Origin: Clostridiaceae bacterium UBA5444
Lineage (GTDB): Bacteria; Bacillota; Clostridia; Clostridiales; Oxobacteraceae
Direction of reading: 5' to 3'
Assembly (NCBI GenBank): GCA_002426575.1
Contig: DIRE01000024.1
Coordinates: 41,563 to 93,822, forward strand
Length of the DNA: 52,260 nucleotides
A program made the position numbers and the translations under genes. Shown piece after piece: positions 44,070 to 52,202 of this stretch. The notes beneath the pieces were generated by a model. The model saw only the letters and a list, made by a program, of their open reading frames with translations. It was not told the DNA's origin and searched no databases. Each line of letters opens with the position of its first letter. Position 1 is the stretch's first letter.

Positions 44070-45437
44070 TTATTCTTCTTCCATAAATTTCTCAGCCTTT
44101 ATTCTTAAAGCACATTCAATTCTCTTCTTCTGCATTTTACATCCAAGCTCGTAAGGCATTAATACACTATTATTGAAATTAAAATTATTGGCTTGGCATC
44201 CGCCGCTGCAATAAAACTTTGCCCAACAATCTTTACACTTAGCTTTGTTATATATATGCGCATCTTTAAAGCTTTGGCTGATTTCTTGATCAATGGTTTT
44301 GTCAAACACAGTTCCTAATTTGAATTTTTCATTACCTACAAATTGATGGCATGGATATATATCACCTTCTGGTGTTACTGCTATATATTCAAAGCCTGCA
44401 CCACAGCCTGATATTCTTTTATAAATGCAAGGGCCTCCGTCTATATCTATTGCAAAATGGTAAAATTTAAAGTCGTTTCCTTCTTTTTTTCTTCTTAGTA
44501 TCTCTTCTGTAAGCTTATCATATTGCTCAAATATGGTATCTAAGTGTTCTTCTTTCAATGCTAATTCATCGCCATCAGGAAGCACAACAGGCTCTATTGA
44601 TATTTCTTTAAATCCCATATCCGCTAAGGCAATAACATCATTGTAAAAATCAAGGTTCTTTGATGTAAATGTTCCCCTTACATAATATTGCTTGCCTTTA
44701 GTTCGCCTATCCACCATTTTCTTTATTTTAGGCAGTATGCTGTCAAATGTTCCACTTCCATCAACCCTTACCCTTATATCATCATTTACTTCTTTTCTGC
44801 CATCAATACTAAGCACTACGTTGCTCATATTTTTATCAAGATAATCAATAATATTGTCATTTAAAAGCAATGCATTAGTTGTAATTGTAAACCTTATTGA
44901 TTTATTGTGTATTTTACCTTGTTCATTTCCGTATTCAACTATAGATTTAGCTACATCAAAGTTCATAAGTGGCTCTCCGCCAAATAAATCTACCTCTATA
45001 TTCTTCCTAGAGCCAGACTTTTCAATAACAAAATCTATAGCAGCCTTGCCTACTTCCTCTGACATAAGGCTTCTTTTTCCATGGTAATCCCCTTTAGACG
45101 CAAAGCAGTATTTGCACCTTAAATTGCAGTCATGAGCAATGTTAAGACACAATGCTTTTATATAAGAGTTTTCGCCATTTTTTGTAGCAATGCTCTCATA
45201 TGAATCCTCTGTATACAAAAGTCCATTATCCTCTAGTTCTTTTAGCTCATCTATAGCCTCTAGTATTGCATTTTTATCATATTTTTGAGAAAGCTTATCT
45301 ACGATAGCTTGTCTATTATAATCTTTATAATAATCAATCACATCATATATAATATCATCTATAATATGAAGAGCACCACTATTAGCATCTAAAAGCATTT
45401 TTACTCCGTTTTGTTCGAATTTATGAATAACTGCCAA
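44070..45437 (-). CDS. scfB: SCIFF-peptide radical SAM maturase
   Basis: A 455-aa SPASM-type radical SAM enzyme that forms a thioether crosslink in the SCIFF peptide encoded just upstream. The SAM cluster motif is CNLRCKYCFA (~105); the N-terminal part (about 1-90) is a peptide-recognition-like wHTH domain; SPASM auxiliary clusters are visible as CGAGF ... YPCHQF ... CKDCWAKFYCSGGC near the C-terminus. The start is TTG after GGGGG. Separated from scfA by a hairpin. Confidence 0.95.
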   Translation of the reverse strand: MAVIHKFEQNGVKMLLDANSGALHIIDDIIYDVIDYYKDYNRQAIVDKLSQKYDKNAILEAIDELKELEDNGLLYTEDSYESIATKNGENSYIKALCLNIAHDCNLRCKYCFASKGDYHGKRSLMSEEVGKAAIDFVIEKSGSRKNIEVDLFGGEPLMNFDVAKSIVEYGNEQGKIHNKSIRFTITTNALLLNDNIIDYLDKNMSNVVLSIDGRKEVNDDIRVRVDGSGTFDSILPKIKKMVDRRTKGKQYYVRGTFTSKNLDFYNDVIALADMGFKEISIEPVVLPDGDELALKEEHLDTIFEQYDKLTEEILRRKKEGNDFKFYHFAIDIDGGPCIYKRISGCGAGFEYIAVTPEGDIYPCHQFVGNEKFKLGTVFDKTIDQEISQSFKDAHIYNKAKCKDCWAKFYCSGGCQANNFNFNNSVLMPYELGCKMQKKRIECALRIKAEKFMEEE

Positions 45438-45464
45438 GTTTTTAACCCCCTAAAACGTCAAACA

Positions 45465-45494
45465 GCAGTAATAATATAGTCATATTATTACTGC
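45465..45494 (-). promoter_or_regulatory. Hairpin between scfA and scfB
   Basis: A perfect 13-bp stem (GCAGTAATAATAT / ATATTATTACTGC) with a 4-nt loop. The following minus-strand sequence (TGTTTGACGTTTTAG) is only partly T-rich, so it may be a leaky terminator or a 3'-end stabiliser for scfA mRNA. Confidence 0.65.
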
Positions 45495-45507
45495 CTTTTA
45501 GCAAATT

Positions 45508-45648
45508 CTATTTGTTTTCACAGTTTAAATTTGCAACTGTACATGATGTCTTACATGCAGACTGACATGAGTTTGCACATTCCTTACATCCAGGCTTCTT
45601 AAGACTGTTTTTTATTGATGCATTATTTATCGTTTTAATATGTTTCAT
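45508..45648 (-). CDS. scfA: SCIFF peptide precursor (six-cysteine RiPP)
   Basis: A 46-aa ribosomally made peptide, MKHIKTINNASIKN then SLKKPG and a Cys-rich core with six cysteines (CKEC, CQSAC, CKTSC-like spacing and one near the end). SCIFF stands for six cysteines in forty-five residues; the family is near-universal in Clostridia. The adjacent scfB maturase modifies a Cys-Thr pair in homologues. A strong promoter lies just upstream and AGGGGGA precedes ATG. Confidence 0.95.
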   Translation of the reverse strand: MKHIKTINNASIKNSLKKPGCKECANSCQSACKTSCTVANLNCENK

Positions 45649-45679
45649 TTATATCCCCCTCTTCTAAAACCTCTGCTAA

Positions 45680-45708
45680 ATTATAGCATATTGATGCATT
45701 AAAGTAAA
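45680..45708 (-). promoter_or_regulatory. SigmaA-type promoter of scfA
   Basis: On the minus strand TTTACT (45703-45708), 17-bp spacer, TATAAT (45680-45685); predicted start about 25 nt before scfA ATG. Confidence 0.7.
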
Positions 45709-45712
45709 ATAT

Positions 45713-46111
45713 TTATTTTAGGTTTATGCCAATCATACCAGCGAGGCCACCAACTAAAAAGCCAATAAATATCTTTACTATAATCCCCTTTTCAATAACG
45801 GTTCCTGTCTTAAATAAAAGGCTTATTAAAAACAAAACAACCATGTAAATAAGCCCTGCTATTGCTCCATTTAACCATCCTTTAGAATCAACCTTTGCCG
45901 ACACATAAATAGCAGATGCTGTTATGCTTATTATTGTAATAGCAGTTACAAATATAGGCATTGTAGATTCTGATAAAGCTGTATAAGCTAATATTACACC
46001 ATATATGGCAAGAAGTATTATAGATATAATAATTGCCATAATAGTGCCTTTCCCAATGATTAAAACCCTATTTATATTATCTTTGCTATCCCTAATATTT
46101 TTAATTCTCAT
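45713..46111 (-). CDS. TIGR04086 family membrane protein
   Basis: A 132-aa protein with four predicted helices (about 24-44, 50-70, 80-100, 108-130), glycines in the last one (GFLVGGLAGMIG). TIGR04086 proteins are small polytopic proteins often next to yajC or scfA in Clostridia; function unknown. It ends immediately before the scfA promoter. Confidence 0.85.
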   Translation of the reverse strand: MRIKNIRDSKDNINRVLIIGKGTIMAIIISIILLAIYGVILAYTALSESTMPIFVTAITIISITASAIYVSAKVDSKGWLNGAIAGLIYMVVLFLISLLFKTGTVIEKGIIVKIFIGFLVGGLAGMIGINLK

Positions 46112-46226
46112 TCCCTCCCATTTAAAGTAGGTACCATAGTATAATTTTATGAATCATAAGAATCAAATATAATAGGTTATATAAATTTATATGGGTGAAC
46201 ATTAAATAAAATTAAACTTTGGGCGT

Positions 46227-46257
46227 AAAAAAACAGCATTTTTTCTGCCGTTTTTTT
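46227..46257. terminator. Terminator after yajC
   Basis: AAAAAAACAGCA pairs with TGCCGTTTTTTT (one G-U type pair) around a short T-rich loop. It ends the queA-tgt-yajC transcript. Confidence 0.7.
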
Positions 46258-46303
46258 ATGCTTATGCTTATTAGTTCTTATCAGCGCTTATTGGTTATTG
46301 CTG

Positions 46304-46338
46304 CTTACTGTTTACTGTTTACTGCTTACTGCTTACTG
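46304..46338. repeat. Heptanucleotide tandem repeat
   Basis: Five consecutive units of YTTACTG (C/T at the first base) lie immediately downstream of the yajC stop. Low-complexity arrays like this vary in copy number by slippage. Confidence 0.8.
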
Positions 46339-46339
46339 C

Positions 46340-46627
46340 TTATTTTTCTTCTTCTTTTGAAGATACAACTGATCCTACTGCACTTCTTATTAATTTTAGT
46401 CTGGTTTTTTCAGCACCGCTTTCAATAACCATATAATCATCTTGTATATTGACTATTCTGCCATATATACCGCCTCTTGTTATAATTTCATCTCCTGTTT
46501 TAAGTTCATCTACCATAGCATTAAATTTCTTTTGCTTCTTTTTCTCTGGTAATATAAGCATGAGATAAAAAACTCCAAGTATAACTACCCATAAAATTAT
46601 TTGCATCCAAGCAGCTTGTTGTGGCAT
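46340..46627 (-). CDS. yajC: Preprotein translocase subunit YajC
   Basis: A 95-aa single-pass protein, N-terminal helix (about 8-26, ending in LILPEKKKQKK), then a soluble domain with GDEIITRGGIYGRIVNI, the conserved core. YajC associates with SecDF. Located 17 nt downstream of tgt, as in most bacteria. Confidence 0.95.
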   Translation of the reverse strand: MPQQAAWMQIILWVVILGVFYLMLILPEKKKQKKFNAMVDELKTGDEIITRGGIYGRIVNIQDDYMVIESGAEKTRLKLIRSAVGSVVSSKEEEK

Positions 46628-46644
46628 TTATTTCCCCCCCCTTT

Positions 46645-47775
46645 TTATTTGCTATTACTATTATAACCGTATTTTAAATAAAATTCATCTTTAAATTCTA
46701 ACAAACTATCATTTTTTATAGCTTCTCTTATATTTTCCATTAACTTAAGCAGAAAATATAGATTGTGTATTGTAATAAGCCTTGCACCTAATATTTCATT
46801 TGCCTTGATTAGGTGTCTTATATATGCCCTTGTATAATTTCTGCAGGCATAACAGCTGCATTCCTCATCCATAGGCCTAAAGTCCTCTGCATATGCTGCA
46901 TTTCTTACAACTAATTTACCATGGCTTGTAAATGCAGTACCATTTCTTGCAATCCTTGTGGGGAGTACGCAGTCAAACATGTCAATTCCCCTTATAGCTC
47001 CTTCTATTAAACAATCAGGGCTTCCAACACCCATTAGGTATCTTGGTTTATTATCAGGAAGCAGGGGCACCGTATAGTCTAATACTTCATACATAATCTC
47101 CTTTGGCTCCCCTATACTAAGTCCGCCTATGCTATAACCTGGAAAGTCAATCTCAGTCATTTCCTTTACACTTTTCTCCCTAAGGTCTCTATACATTCCT
47201 CCCTGTATAATCCCAAAAAGGGACTGCCTCTCAACGTCTTTGTGAGCCTCTTTGCATCTTTTTGCCCATCTTATTGTTCTATCTAGGGATTTAGATGCGT
47301 ATTCATAATCGCAAGGATATGGAAGACATTCATCAAAGCACATCATTATATCAGAGCCTAATGCGTTTTGTATATTAACAGCCTTTTCAGGACTTATAAA
47401 ATGCTTAGATCCGTCTATATGAGATCTAAAGGTTACACCTTCTTCAGTTATATCCCTAAGCTTGCTTAGACTAAAAACTTGAAAGCCGCCACTATCTGTA
47501 AGTATAGGCTTTTTCCAGTGCATAAATTCATGAAGTCCGCCTGCTTTTTTTATTAGTTCCTCGCCAGGTCTCATATATAGGTGATACGTATTGCTCAAAA
47601 TTATCTGGGCTCCTATATCATATAGTTCTTCAGGTGTCATAGTTTTAACTGTTGCTTGAGTCCCTACAGGCATAAATATTGGAGTTTCAATTTCTCCATG
47701 AGGGGTATATAGCTTCCCCAATCTTGCTTTTGATTCACTAGATTTTTTTATAAGTTCGTATTTTACAGCATCCAT
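46645..47775 (-). CDS. tgt: tRNA-guanine transglycosylase
   Basis: Exchanges guanine-34 of GU(N) tRNAs for preQ1 (queuosine pathway). Catalytic Asp in DSGGFQVFSL (~96) and GIDMFDCVLPTR (~265); zinc ligands in CSCYAC ... H (~305-335). ATG 47775, preceded by TTTGGAGGATATTAT, gives 376 aa; the longer frame runs into queA. Follows queA by 16 nt. Confidence 0.96.
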   Translation of the reverse strand: MDAVKYELIKKSSESKARLGKLYTPHGEIETPIFMPVGTQATVKTMTPEELYDIGAQIILSNTYHLYMRPGEELIKKAGGLHEFMHWKKPILTDSGGFQVFSLSKLRDITEEGVTFRSHIDGSKHFISPEKAVNIQNALGSDIMMCFDECLPYPCDYEYASKSLDRTIRWAKRCKEAHKDVERQSLFGIIQGGMYRDLREKSVKEMTEIDFPGYSIGGLSIGEPKEIMYEVLDYTVPLLPDNKPRYLMGVGSPDCLIEGAIRGIDMFDCVLPTRIARNGTAFTSHGKLVVRNAAYAEDFRPMDEECSCYACRNYTRAYIRHLIKANEILGARLITIHNLYFLLKLMENIREAIKNDSLLEFKDEFYLKYGYNSNSK

Positions 47776-47791
47776 ATAATATCCTCCAAAT

Positions 47792-48820
47792 TTAATCCGT
47801 AATGAACATCGCATCCCCAAAGCTGAAGAACCTATACTTTTCTTCTACCGCCTTTTCGTATGCATTAAGAATTATCTCTCTGCTTGAAAGTGCACTCACA
47901 AGCATAAGCAGTGTAGATTTAGGCAAATGGAAATTTGTGATTAAACAATCTATAACCTTAAACTTGTATCCCGGGTATATAAATATATCTGTCCATCCAG
48001 ATTGTGGCTTTATAAATCCATTTTCATCTCCTACAGTTTCCAGTGTTCTGCAAGAGGTTGTTCCAACAGCAATTATCCTATTTCCCCTGGTCTTAGTATC
48101 ATTTATTATGCAAGCAGTTTCTTCATCTATTGTATAAAACTCAGAATGCATATGATGCTCCTCGATATTTTCTACCTTAACAGGTCTAAATGTTCCAAGT
48201 CCAACATGTAAAGTTATAAAGGCAATGTTTACTCCTTTATCTTTTATTTTATCTAAAAGTTCATTTGTAAAATGAAGTCCTGCAGTAGGGGCTGCAGCCG
48301 ATCCCTCAACCTTTGAATAAACCGTCTGGTATCTTTCCTTATCCTTTAGGGTTTTTTTAATATAATGAGGAAGAGGCATTTCACCTAATTTATCTAATAC
48401 TTCTTCAAATATGCCATCATATTTAAACTGTATTATTCTTCCGCCTTCAGGAGTGTGTTCAATAACTTTTCCTACAAGTTCTCCATCTCCAAATACAATG
48501 TTTATGCCTATCTTCGCCTTTTTACCTGGCTTAACTAGGGTTTCCCATTTATCATCATCTAATCTTTTTAAAAGCAAAACCTCGATCTTACCCCCAGATC
48601 CTTCTTTTGCTCCATATAATCTTGCAGGTATTACCCTCGTATTATTTAGTACAAGTGTATCTCCCGTGTTTAAATAATCAACAATATCTTTAAACCTTTT
48701 ATGCTCCATATCTCCACTATTTTTGTTTAATACCAAAAGTCTTGATTCATCCCTATTTTCAATTGGTTCTTGAGCTATAAGTTCCTCAGGTAAATAATAG
48801 TCAAAATCGTCAAGTTTCAT
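47792..48820 (-). CDS. queA: S-adenosylmethionine:tRNA ribosyltransferase-isomerase
   Basis: Transfers and isomerises the ribosyl of SAM to preQ1-tRNA giving epoxyqueuosine. Characteristic segments: FDYYLPEELIAQEP at the start, SRLLVL, NTRVIPARL, AAPTAGLHFT (~185) and THVGLGTFRPV-like TLHVGLGTFRPV, plus NFHLPKSTLLMLVSA near the end. Length 342 aa. Lies downstream of ruvB by 36 nt. Confidence 0.96.
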   Translation of the reverse strand: MKLDDFDYYLPEELIAQEPIENRDESRLLVLNKNSGDMEHKRFKDIVDYLNTGDTLVLNNTRVIPARLYGAKEGSGGKIEVLLLKRLDDDKWETLVKPGKKAKIGINIVFGDGELVGKVIEHTPEGGRIIQFKYDGIFEEVLDKLGEMPLPHYIKKTLKDKERYQTVYSKVEGSAAAPTAGLHFTNELLDKIKDKGVNIAFITLHVGLGTFRPVKVENIEEHHMHSEFYTIDEETACIINDTKTRGNRIIAVGTTSCRTLETVGDENGFIKPQSGWTDIFIYPGYKFKVIDCLITNFHLPKSTLLMLVSALSSREIILNAYEKAVEEKYRFFSFGDAMFITD

Positions 48821-48856
48821 TATAATACCGCCTTCAATTTAAAAATTTAATTTAGT

Positions 48857-49861
48857 TTAATTGCTTTGTTCAAAGGGAATTTTAAAATGGTCATATGCAA
48901 GTTTTGTAGCCACTCTTCCCCTTGGTGTTCTGTTAATATAGCCTATTTGAAGAAGAAATGGTTCATATACATCCTCTATAGTTTCATTTTCTTCTCCAAT
49001 TGAATATGCAAGAGTATCAACCCCTACAGGGCCGCCACCAAATTTATTGATTATTGTAAGCATCATTCTCCTGTCTATTCCGTCAAGACCCATATCATCA
49101 ATTTCAAGTAAGTCTAGCCCTTCTGATGCAACCTTGTAATCAATAAAGCCATCCGCTCTAACCTGGGCATAATCTCTCACCCTTTTTAATAGTCTATTTG
49201 CAATTCTAGGAGTCCCACGAGACCTTAAAGCAATCTCGTGGGCGCCTTTGCCATCTATATTTATATTTAATATATTAGATGATCTTTTTATTATTTCTTC
49301 TAGTTCACTTACTTTATACATTTCAAGTCTGCATATAACACCAAATCTATCTCTTAATGGTGATGTCAAAAGTCCAGCCCTAGTCGTAGCACCAACAAGA
49401 GTAAATTTAGGCAGATCCAACCTTATAGATCTTGCACTTGGTCCTTTTCCTATCATTATATCTAGAGCATAATCCTCCATTGCAGGATAGAGTATCTCCT
49501 CGACGCTTTTATTTAGTCTATGTATTTCATCTATAAATAAAACATCATTTTCGCCAAGGTTTGTTAATATGGCAGCAAGATCCCCAGGCCTTTCTATGGC
49601 AGGCCCTGATGTTATTCTTATGCTGCACCCCATTTCATTGGCTATTATTGTTGCAAGAGTTGTTTTACCAAGACCTGGTGGGCCGTATAAAAGCACATGG
49701 TCTAAGGGCTCTTTTCTTGACTTTGCAGCCTCTATAAATATAGAGAGATTCTCTTTGACCTTTTCCTGACCTATGTATTCCCGCATATCTCTAGGTCTAA
49801 GACTTCCTTCTACATCAAAATCTTCATCTCTCATATTTGTAGTAATAAGCCTATCTTCCAT
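48857..49861 (-). CDS. ruvB: Holliday junction branch-migration ATPase RuvB
   Basis: AAA+ motor of the RuvAB complex. Walker A GPPGLGKTT (~60), Walker B FIDEIHRLN, sensor GATTRAGLL, sensor 2 region and C-terminal winged helix ending RTPRGRVATKLAYDHF. ATG 49861, preceded by GTAGGTG, gives 334 aa; a GTG nine bases upstream overlaps that site. Starts 9 nt after ruvA stop. Confidence 0.97.
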   Translation of the reverse strand: MEDRLITTNMRDEDFDVEGSLRPRDMREYIGQEKVKENLSIFIEAAKSRKEPLDHVLLYGPPGLGKTTLATIIANEMGCSIRITSGPAIERPGDLAAILTNLGENDVLFIDEIHRLNKSVEEILYPAMEDYALDIMIGKGPSARSIRLDLPKFTLVGATTRAGLLTSPLRDRFGVICRLEMYKVSELEEIIKRSSNILNINIDGKGAHEIALRSRGTPRIANRLLKRVRDYAQVRADGFIDYKVASEGLDLLEIDDMGLDGIDRRMMLTIINKFGGGPVGVDTLAYSIGEENETIEDVYEPFLLQIGYINRTPRGRVATKLAYDHFKIPFEQSN

Positions 49862-49870
49862 TATTATCAC

Positions 49871-50461
49871 CTACTTAATGAGATTTTTAAGAGCTTGTTT
49901 TATCAAATCTTCAGTATTCATACCTTCTGTTTTTAATTTCATAACGGCTCCCCTTGCCTCGCCTTCAGTATACCCAAGTGAAACCAGTCCGCCTATAGCT
50001 TCTTGTATCACGTCACCATTTGTCATTTGAATACCCATATCGTCTCCTATTATATCATCCTTATTAATTTTATCCTTTAATTCTAATATAATCCTATGGG
50101 CAGTCTTGTTCCCTATTCCAGGAATGGTGGTTAATGCCTTTGTATCACTTTCAAGTATTGCTAATCCTAACTTTGAAGGTGGTAATGTGGACAAAGCAGC
50201 AAGTCCTGCTTTTGGGCCAACCCCACTTACCTGTGTTAAAAGCTCAAAAATACTTAGCTCATCCTCTGTAAGAAAGCCATATAGAGACATTATATCCTCC
50301 CTAACGTGAAAGTATGTAAACAGCTTAACCATACCACCCTTACTTGGCATTTTGCTAATTACAGGAGTTGGTACAAACACTTTTATTCCTATTCCATTAT
50401 TGTCAATTATTACATAACCCTTACCCTGTCCCACAAATTTTCCGCTAATGTAATGAAACAA
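49871..50461 (-). CDS. ruvA: Holliday junction binding protein RuvA
   Basis: A 196-aa tetrameric junction-binding protein. Domain I OB fold; tandem HhH motifs at LLTQVSGVGPKAGLAAL and LTTIPGIGNKTAHRIILELKD; domain III (VIQEAIGGLVSLGYTEGEARGAV). The start is TTG after AGGGGTG. Follows ruvC by 12 nt. Confidence 0.96.
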   Translation of the reverse strand: MFHYISGKFVGQGKGYVIIDNNGIGIKVFVPTPVISKMPSKGGMVKLFTYFHVREDIMSLYGFLTEDELSIFELLTQVSGVGPKAGLAALSTLPPSKLGLAILESDTKALTTIPGIGNKTAHRIILELKDKINKDDIIGDDMGIQMTNGDVIQEAIGGLVSLGYTEGEARGAVMKLKTEGMNTEDLIKQALKNLIK

Positions 50462-50473
50462 ATAAAAACACCC

Positions 50474-50968
50474 CTATTTTATTCTAAATAACTCCCCTGC
50501 ACGAGAAGAATGAGCATGACATATAGCAATTGCTAGTGCATCTGCCACATCATCAGGTTTTGGTACCTCATTCAGGTTAAGAATCATTTTTACCATTTGC
50601 TGTACTTGATGTTTCTCAGCTCGTCCATATCCTACAACTGCCTGTTTTACCTGAAGGGGAGTATATTCATATATATTAAGGCCTTCCTCACAGGCTGCTA
50701 CAATTATAGCGCCCCTTGCATGTCCCACCGTTAATGCAGTCTTAACATTTTTATTAAAAAAAAGTTCTTCAATTGCAAAAGCATCAGGTTTATACTTTCT
50801 AGCTAAATCCTTTATTCCCTTATTTAATATTAAAAGCCTCTCAGGCATAGCTAATTTGGCTTCCGTAGTTATTGCACCATAATCTATGGTACTAAATTTA
50901 TTTCCTTCATAATCAATAACCCCATAGCCCGTAATAGCAATTCCAGGGTCTATTCCTAATATTATCAC
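50474..50968 (-). CDS. ruvC: Holliday junction resolvase RuvC
   Basis: Dimeric endonuclease cutting Holliday junctions. Acidic catalytic residues lie in LGIDPGIAITGYG, AIEELFFNKN, and KPDDVADALAIAICHAH. GTG 50968, about five bases after GGGGTGG, gives 164 aa with the canonical N-terminus; the longer frame adds 18 unrelated residues. First gene of ruvC-ruvA-ruvB. Confidence 0.95.
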   Translation of the reverse strand: MIILGIDPGIAITGYGVIDYEGNKFSTIDYGAITTEAKLAMPERLLILNKGIKDLARKYKPDAFAIEELFFNKNVKTALTVGHARGAIIVAACEEGLNIYEYTPLQVKQAVVGYGRAEKHQVQQMVKMILNLNEVPKPDDVADALAIAICHAHSSRAGELFRIK

Positions 50969-51060
50969 AAAAACCACCCCATGCAAACATATATTCGTAT
51001 CTTTTGTACAAAACCGTTCCATTCTATTCTACATTATTTATTTTATTCTGCAACGAAAAT

Positions 51061-51226
51061 TTAATTAACTGTTGGTTTTTAAATCGGATATGTTGGTTGA
51101 CTTCCGCTGCTCCGAAATGCCTATTTTTTTCGAAATAAGTAAAGTTGATAAAAATAGGCATTTAAGTCGCTGCTCCAGTAAATCAATATATCCTAACATC
51201 AACATCATATTAAAATATAGCCAATT
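51061..51226 (+). repeat. Dispersed hairpin repeat, copy 3, with nested insert
   Basis: Core arms GGATATGTTGGTT (51086-51098) and AATCAATATATCC (51181-51193) pair with two G-U wobbles on the plus strand. The loop holds an extra 54-bp segment (51114-51167) that itself forms a 14-bp hairpin and is flanked by the 9-bp direct repeat CGCTGCTCC. The right outer arm (ATATAGCCA) resembles copy 1. Confidence 0.85.
51114..51167. mobile_element. Nested 54-bp hairpin insert in repeat copy 3
   Basis: AAATGCCTATTTTT (51115-51128) and its exact complement (51150-51163) form an inverted repeat. CGCTGCTCC occurs on each side (51105-51113 and 51168-51176), as a target-site duplication would. It is absent from copies 1 and 2. 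Too small to code; a miniature element is one explanation. Confidence 0.45.
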
Positions 51227-51236
51227 AATTAAAAAA

Positions 51237-51269
51237 ATTAAGGCCACTATAATTAGCAGTGGCCTTAAT
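51237..51269 (-). terminator. Terminator of the BofC-like gene
   Basis: A perfect 12-bp stem (ATTAAGGCCACT / AGTGGCCTTAAT), GC-rich at the core, followed on the minus strand by seven T residues. Confidence 0.88.
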
Positions 51270-51852
51270 CGTAATCTTGGATTACTCTATATATATCATC
51301 TGGGTTTTCAACCTCGATGCCTTTTTCAAGCTGACCATCTTTGTTTCTGCAAAGCTCTGGGGTAAATTCGGTGAACTCTTCAGCATTGCCATTTAAATCT
51401 GTTTTATATGCCTTTATATAATCGCCATCAAGCTTTACAACATAGCAGTTAGGCATGTAAGGGCATTCCCGGGTTACATATATAGTGTTACCTATAAATT
51501 CAACCTTTCCTAAATCATTATAATAATCGATTATCTGTTCTTCCGTACAATTAACCAAAAAATCAGGAATATATCCTTCATATTCTACTTTTAAATTATC
51601 AGTATTAATAGATATTACTTTTCTTATTAGCATTGTATCTTTTGCAACCTTTTTGGTCTTAGGAGGCAAAGCTTCTATATCGTCTATTTTGTTGAATGTA
51701 GAACTTCCAGTATCGCCTATGATACCACCTTTTGTATCTAGTGGCTTCTCGATTTTGTATTTATTAAAGGTTATATAGTATCCATAGTAGAAAGCTGTAA
51801 TTGATAGCATAACGCATCCTAATATTATCCACTTCTTTAATTGTATCCTCAT
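51265..51852 (-). CDS. Membrane-anchored protein with BofC-like C-terminal region
   Basis: A 195-aa protein with an N-terminal membrane helix (about 8-25) and an extracytoplasmic part. The C-terminal half (TEEQIIDYYNDLGKVEF ... CYVVKLDGDYIKAY) resembles the BofC C-terminal domain, a spore-formation checkpoint protein in Bacillus; resemblance is modest. ATG 51852, preceded by GGGAGTG, is chosen over GTG 51861. Frequently found near ruvC in Clostridia. Confidence 0.65.
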   Translation of the reverse strand: MRIQLKKWIILGCVMLSITAFYYGYYITFNKYKIEKPLDTKGGIIGDTGSSTFNKIDDIEALPPKTKKVAKDTMLIRKVISINTDNLKVEYEGYIPDFLVNCTEEQIIDYYNDLGKVEFIGNTIYVTRECPYMPNCYVVKLDGDYIKAYKTDLNGNAEEFTEFTPELCRNKDGQLEKGIEVENPDDIYRVIQDYD

Positions 51853-52028
51853 AAAAATCACTCCCTCACATGTTTATTTTTGCCATATGCTGCTTTTCTT
51901 ATACATAATAATTTAATGATTATTGTTAATATCTAAATATTTACCAATCTAAGGCCTTCTTAAAATGAATATCTTTTTAGTTTAATCGAATAATAATCAT
52001 GTAAATTATAATAGGGAGTGATAAAATT

Positions 52029-52202
52029 ATGATTCAAAATGTAAACAAGGACACAAGTCCAATAGGAAGGGTAAAATGCGTAGTTGCTAGCTGCCATTTT
52101 AATGAAGCTGGCAACTACTGTATGGCAGAGCATATTGAGATACATCCACCAAATGCGAAGGACAGCGAAACAACGGATTGTGCAACCTATACTTCAAAAT
52201 AA
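52029..52202 (+). CDS. DUF1540 domain protein
   Basis: A 57-aa protein with one DUF1540 motif: VKCVVASCHFNEAGNYC and a later Cys (TTDCATY), a small Cys-rich fold probably binding metal. Clostridial and Bacillus relatives are often spore-associated, which is family knowledge only. ATG follows AGGGAGTGATAAAATT. Divergent from the BofC-like gene, sharing a 176-bp intergenic region. Confidence 0.8.
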   Translation: MIQNVNKDTSPIGRVKCVVASCHFNEAGNYCMAEHIEIHPPNAKDSETTDCATYTSK

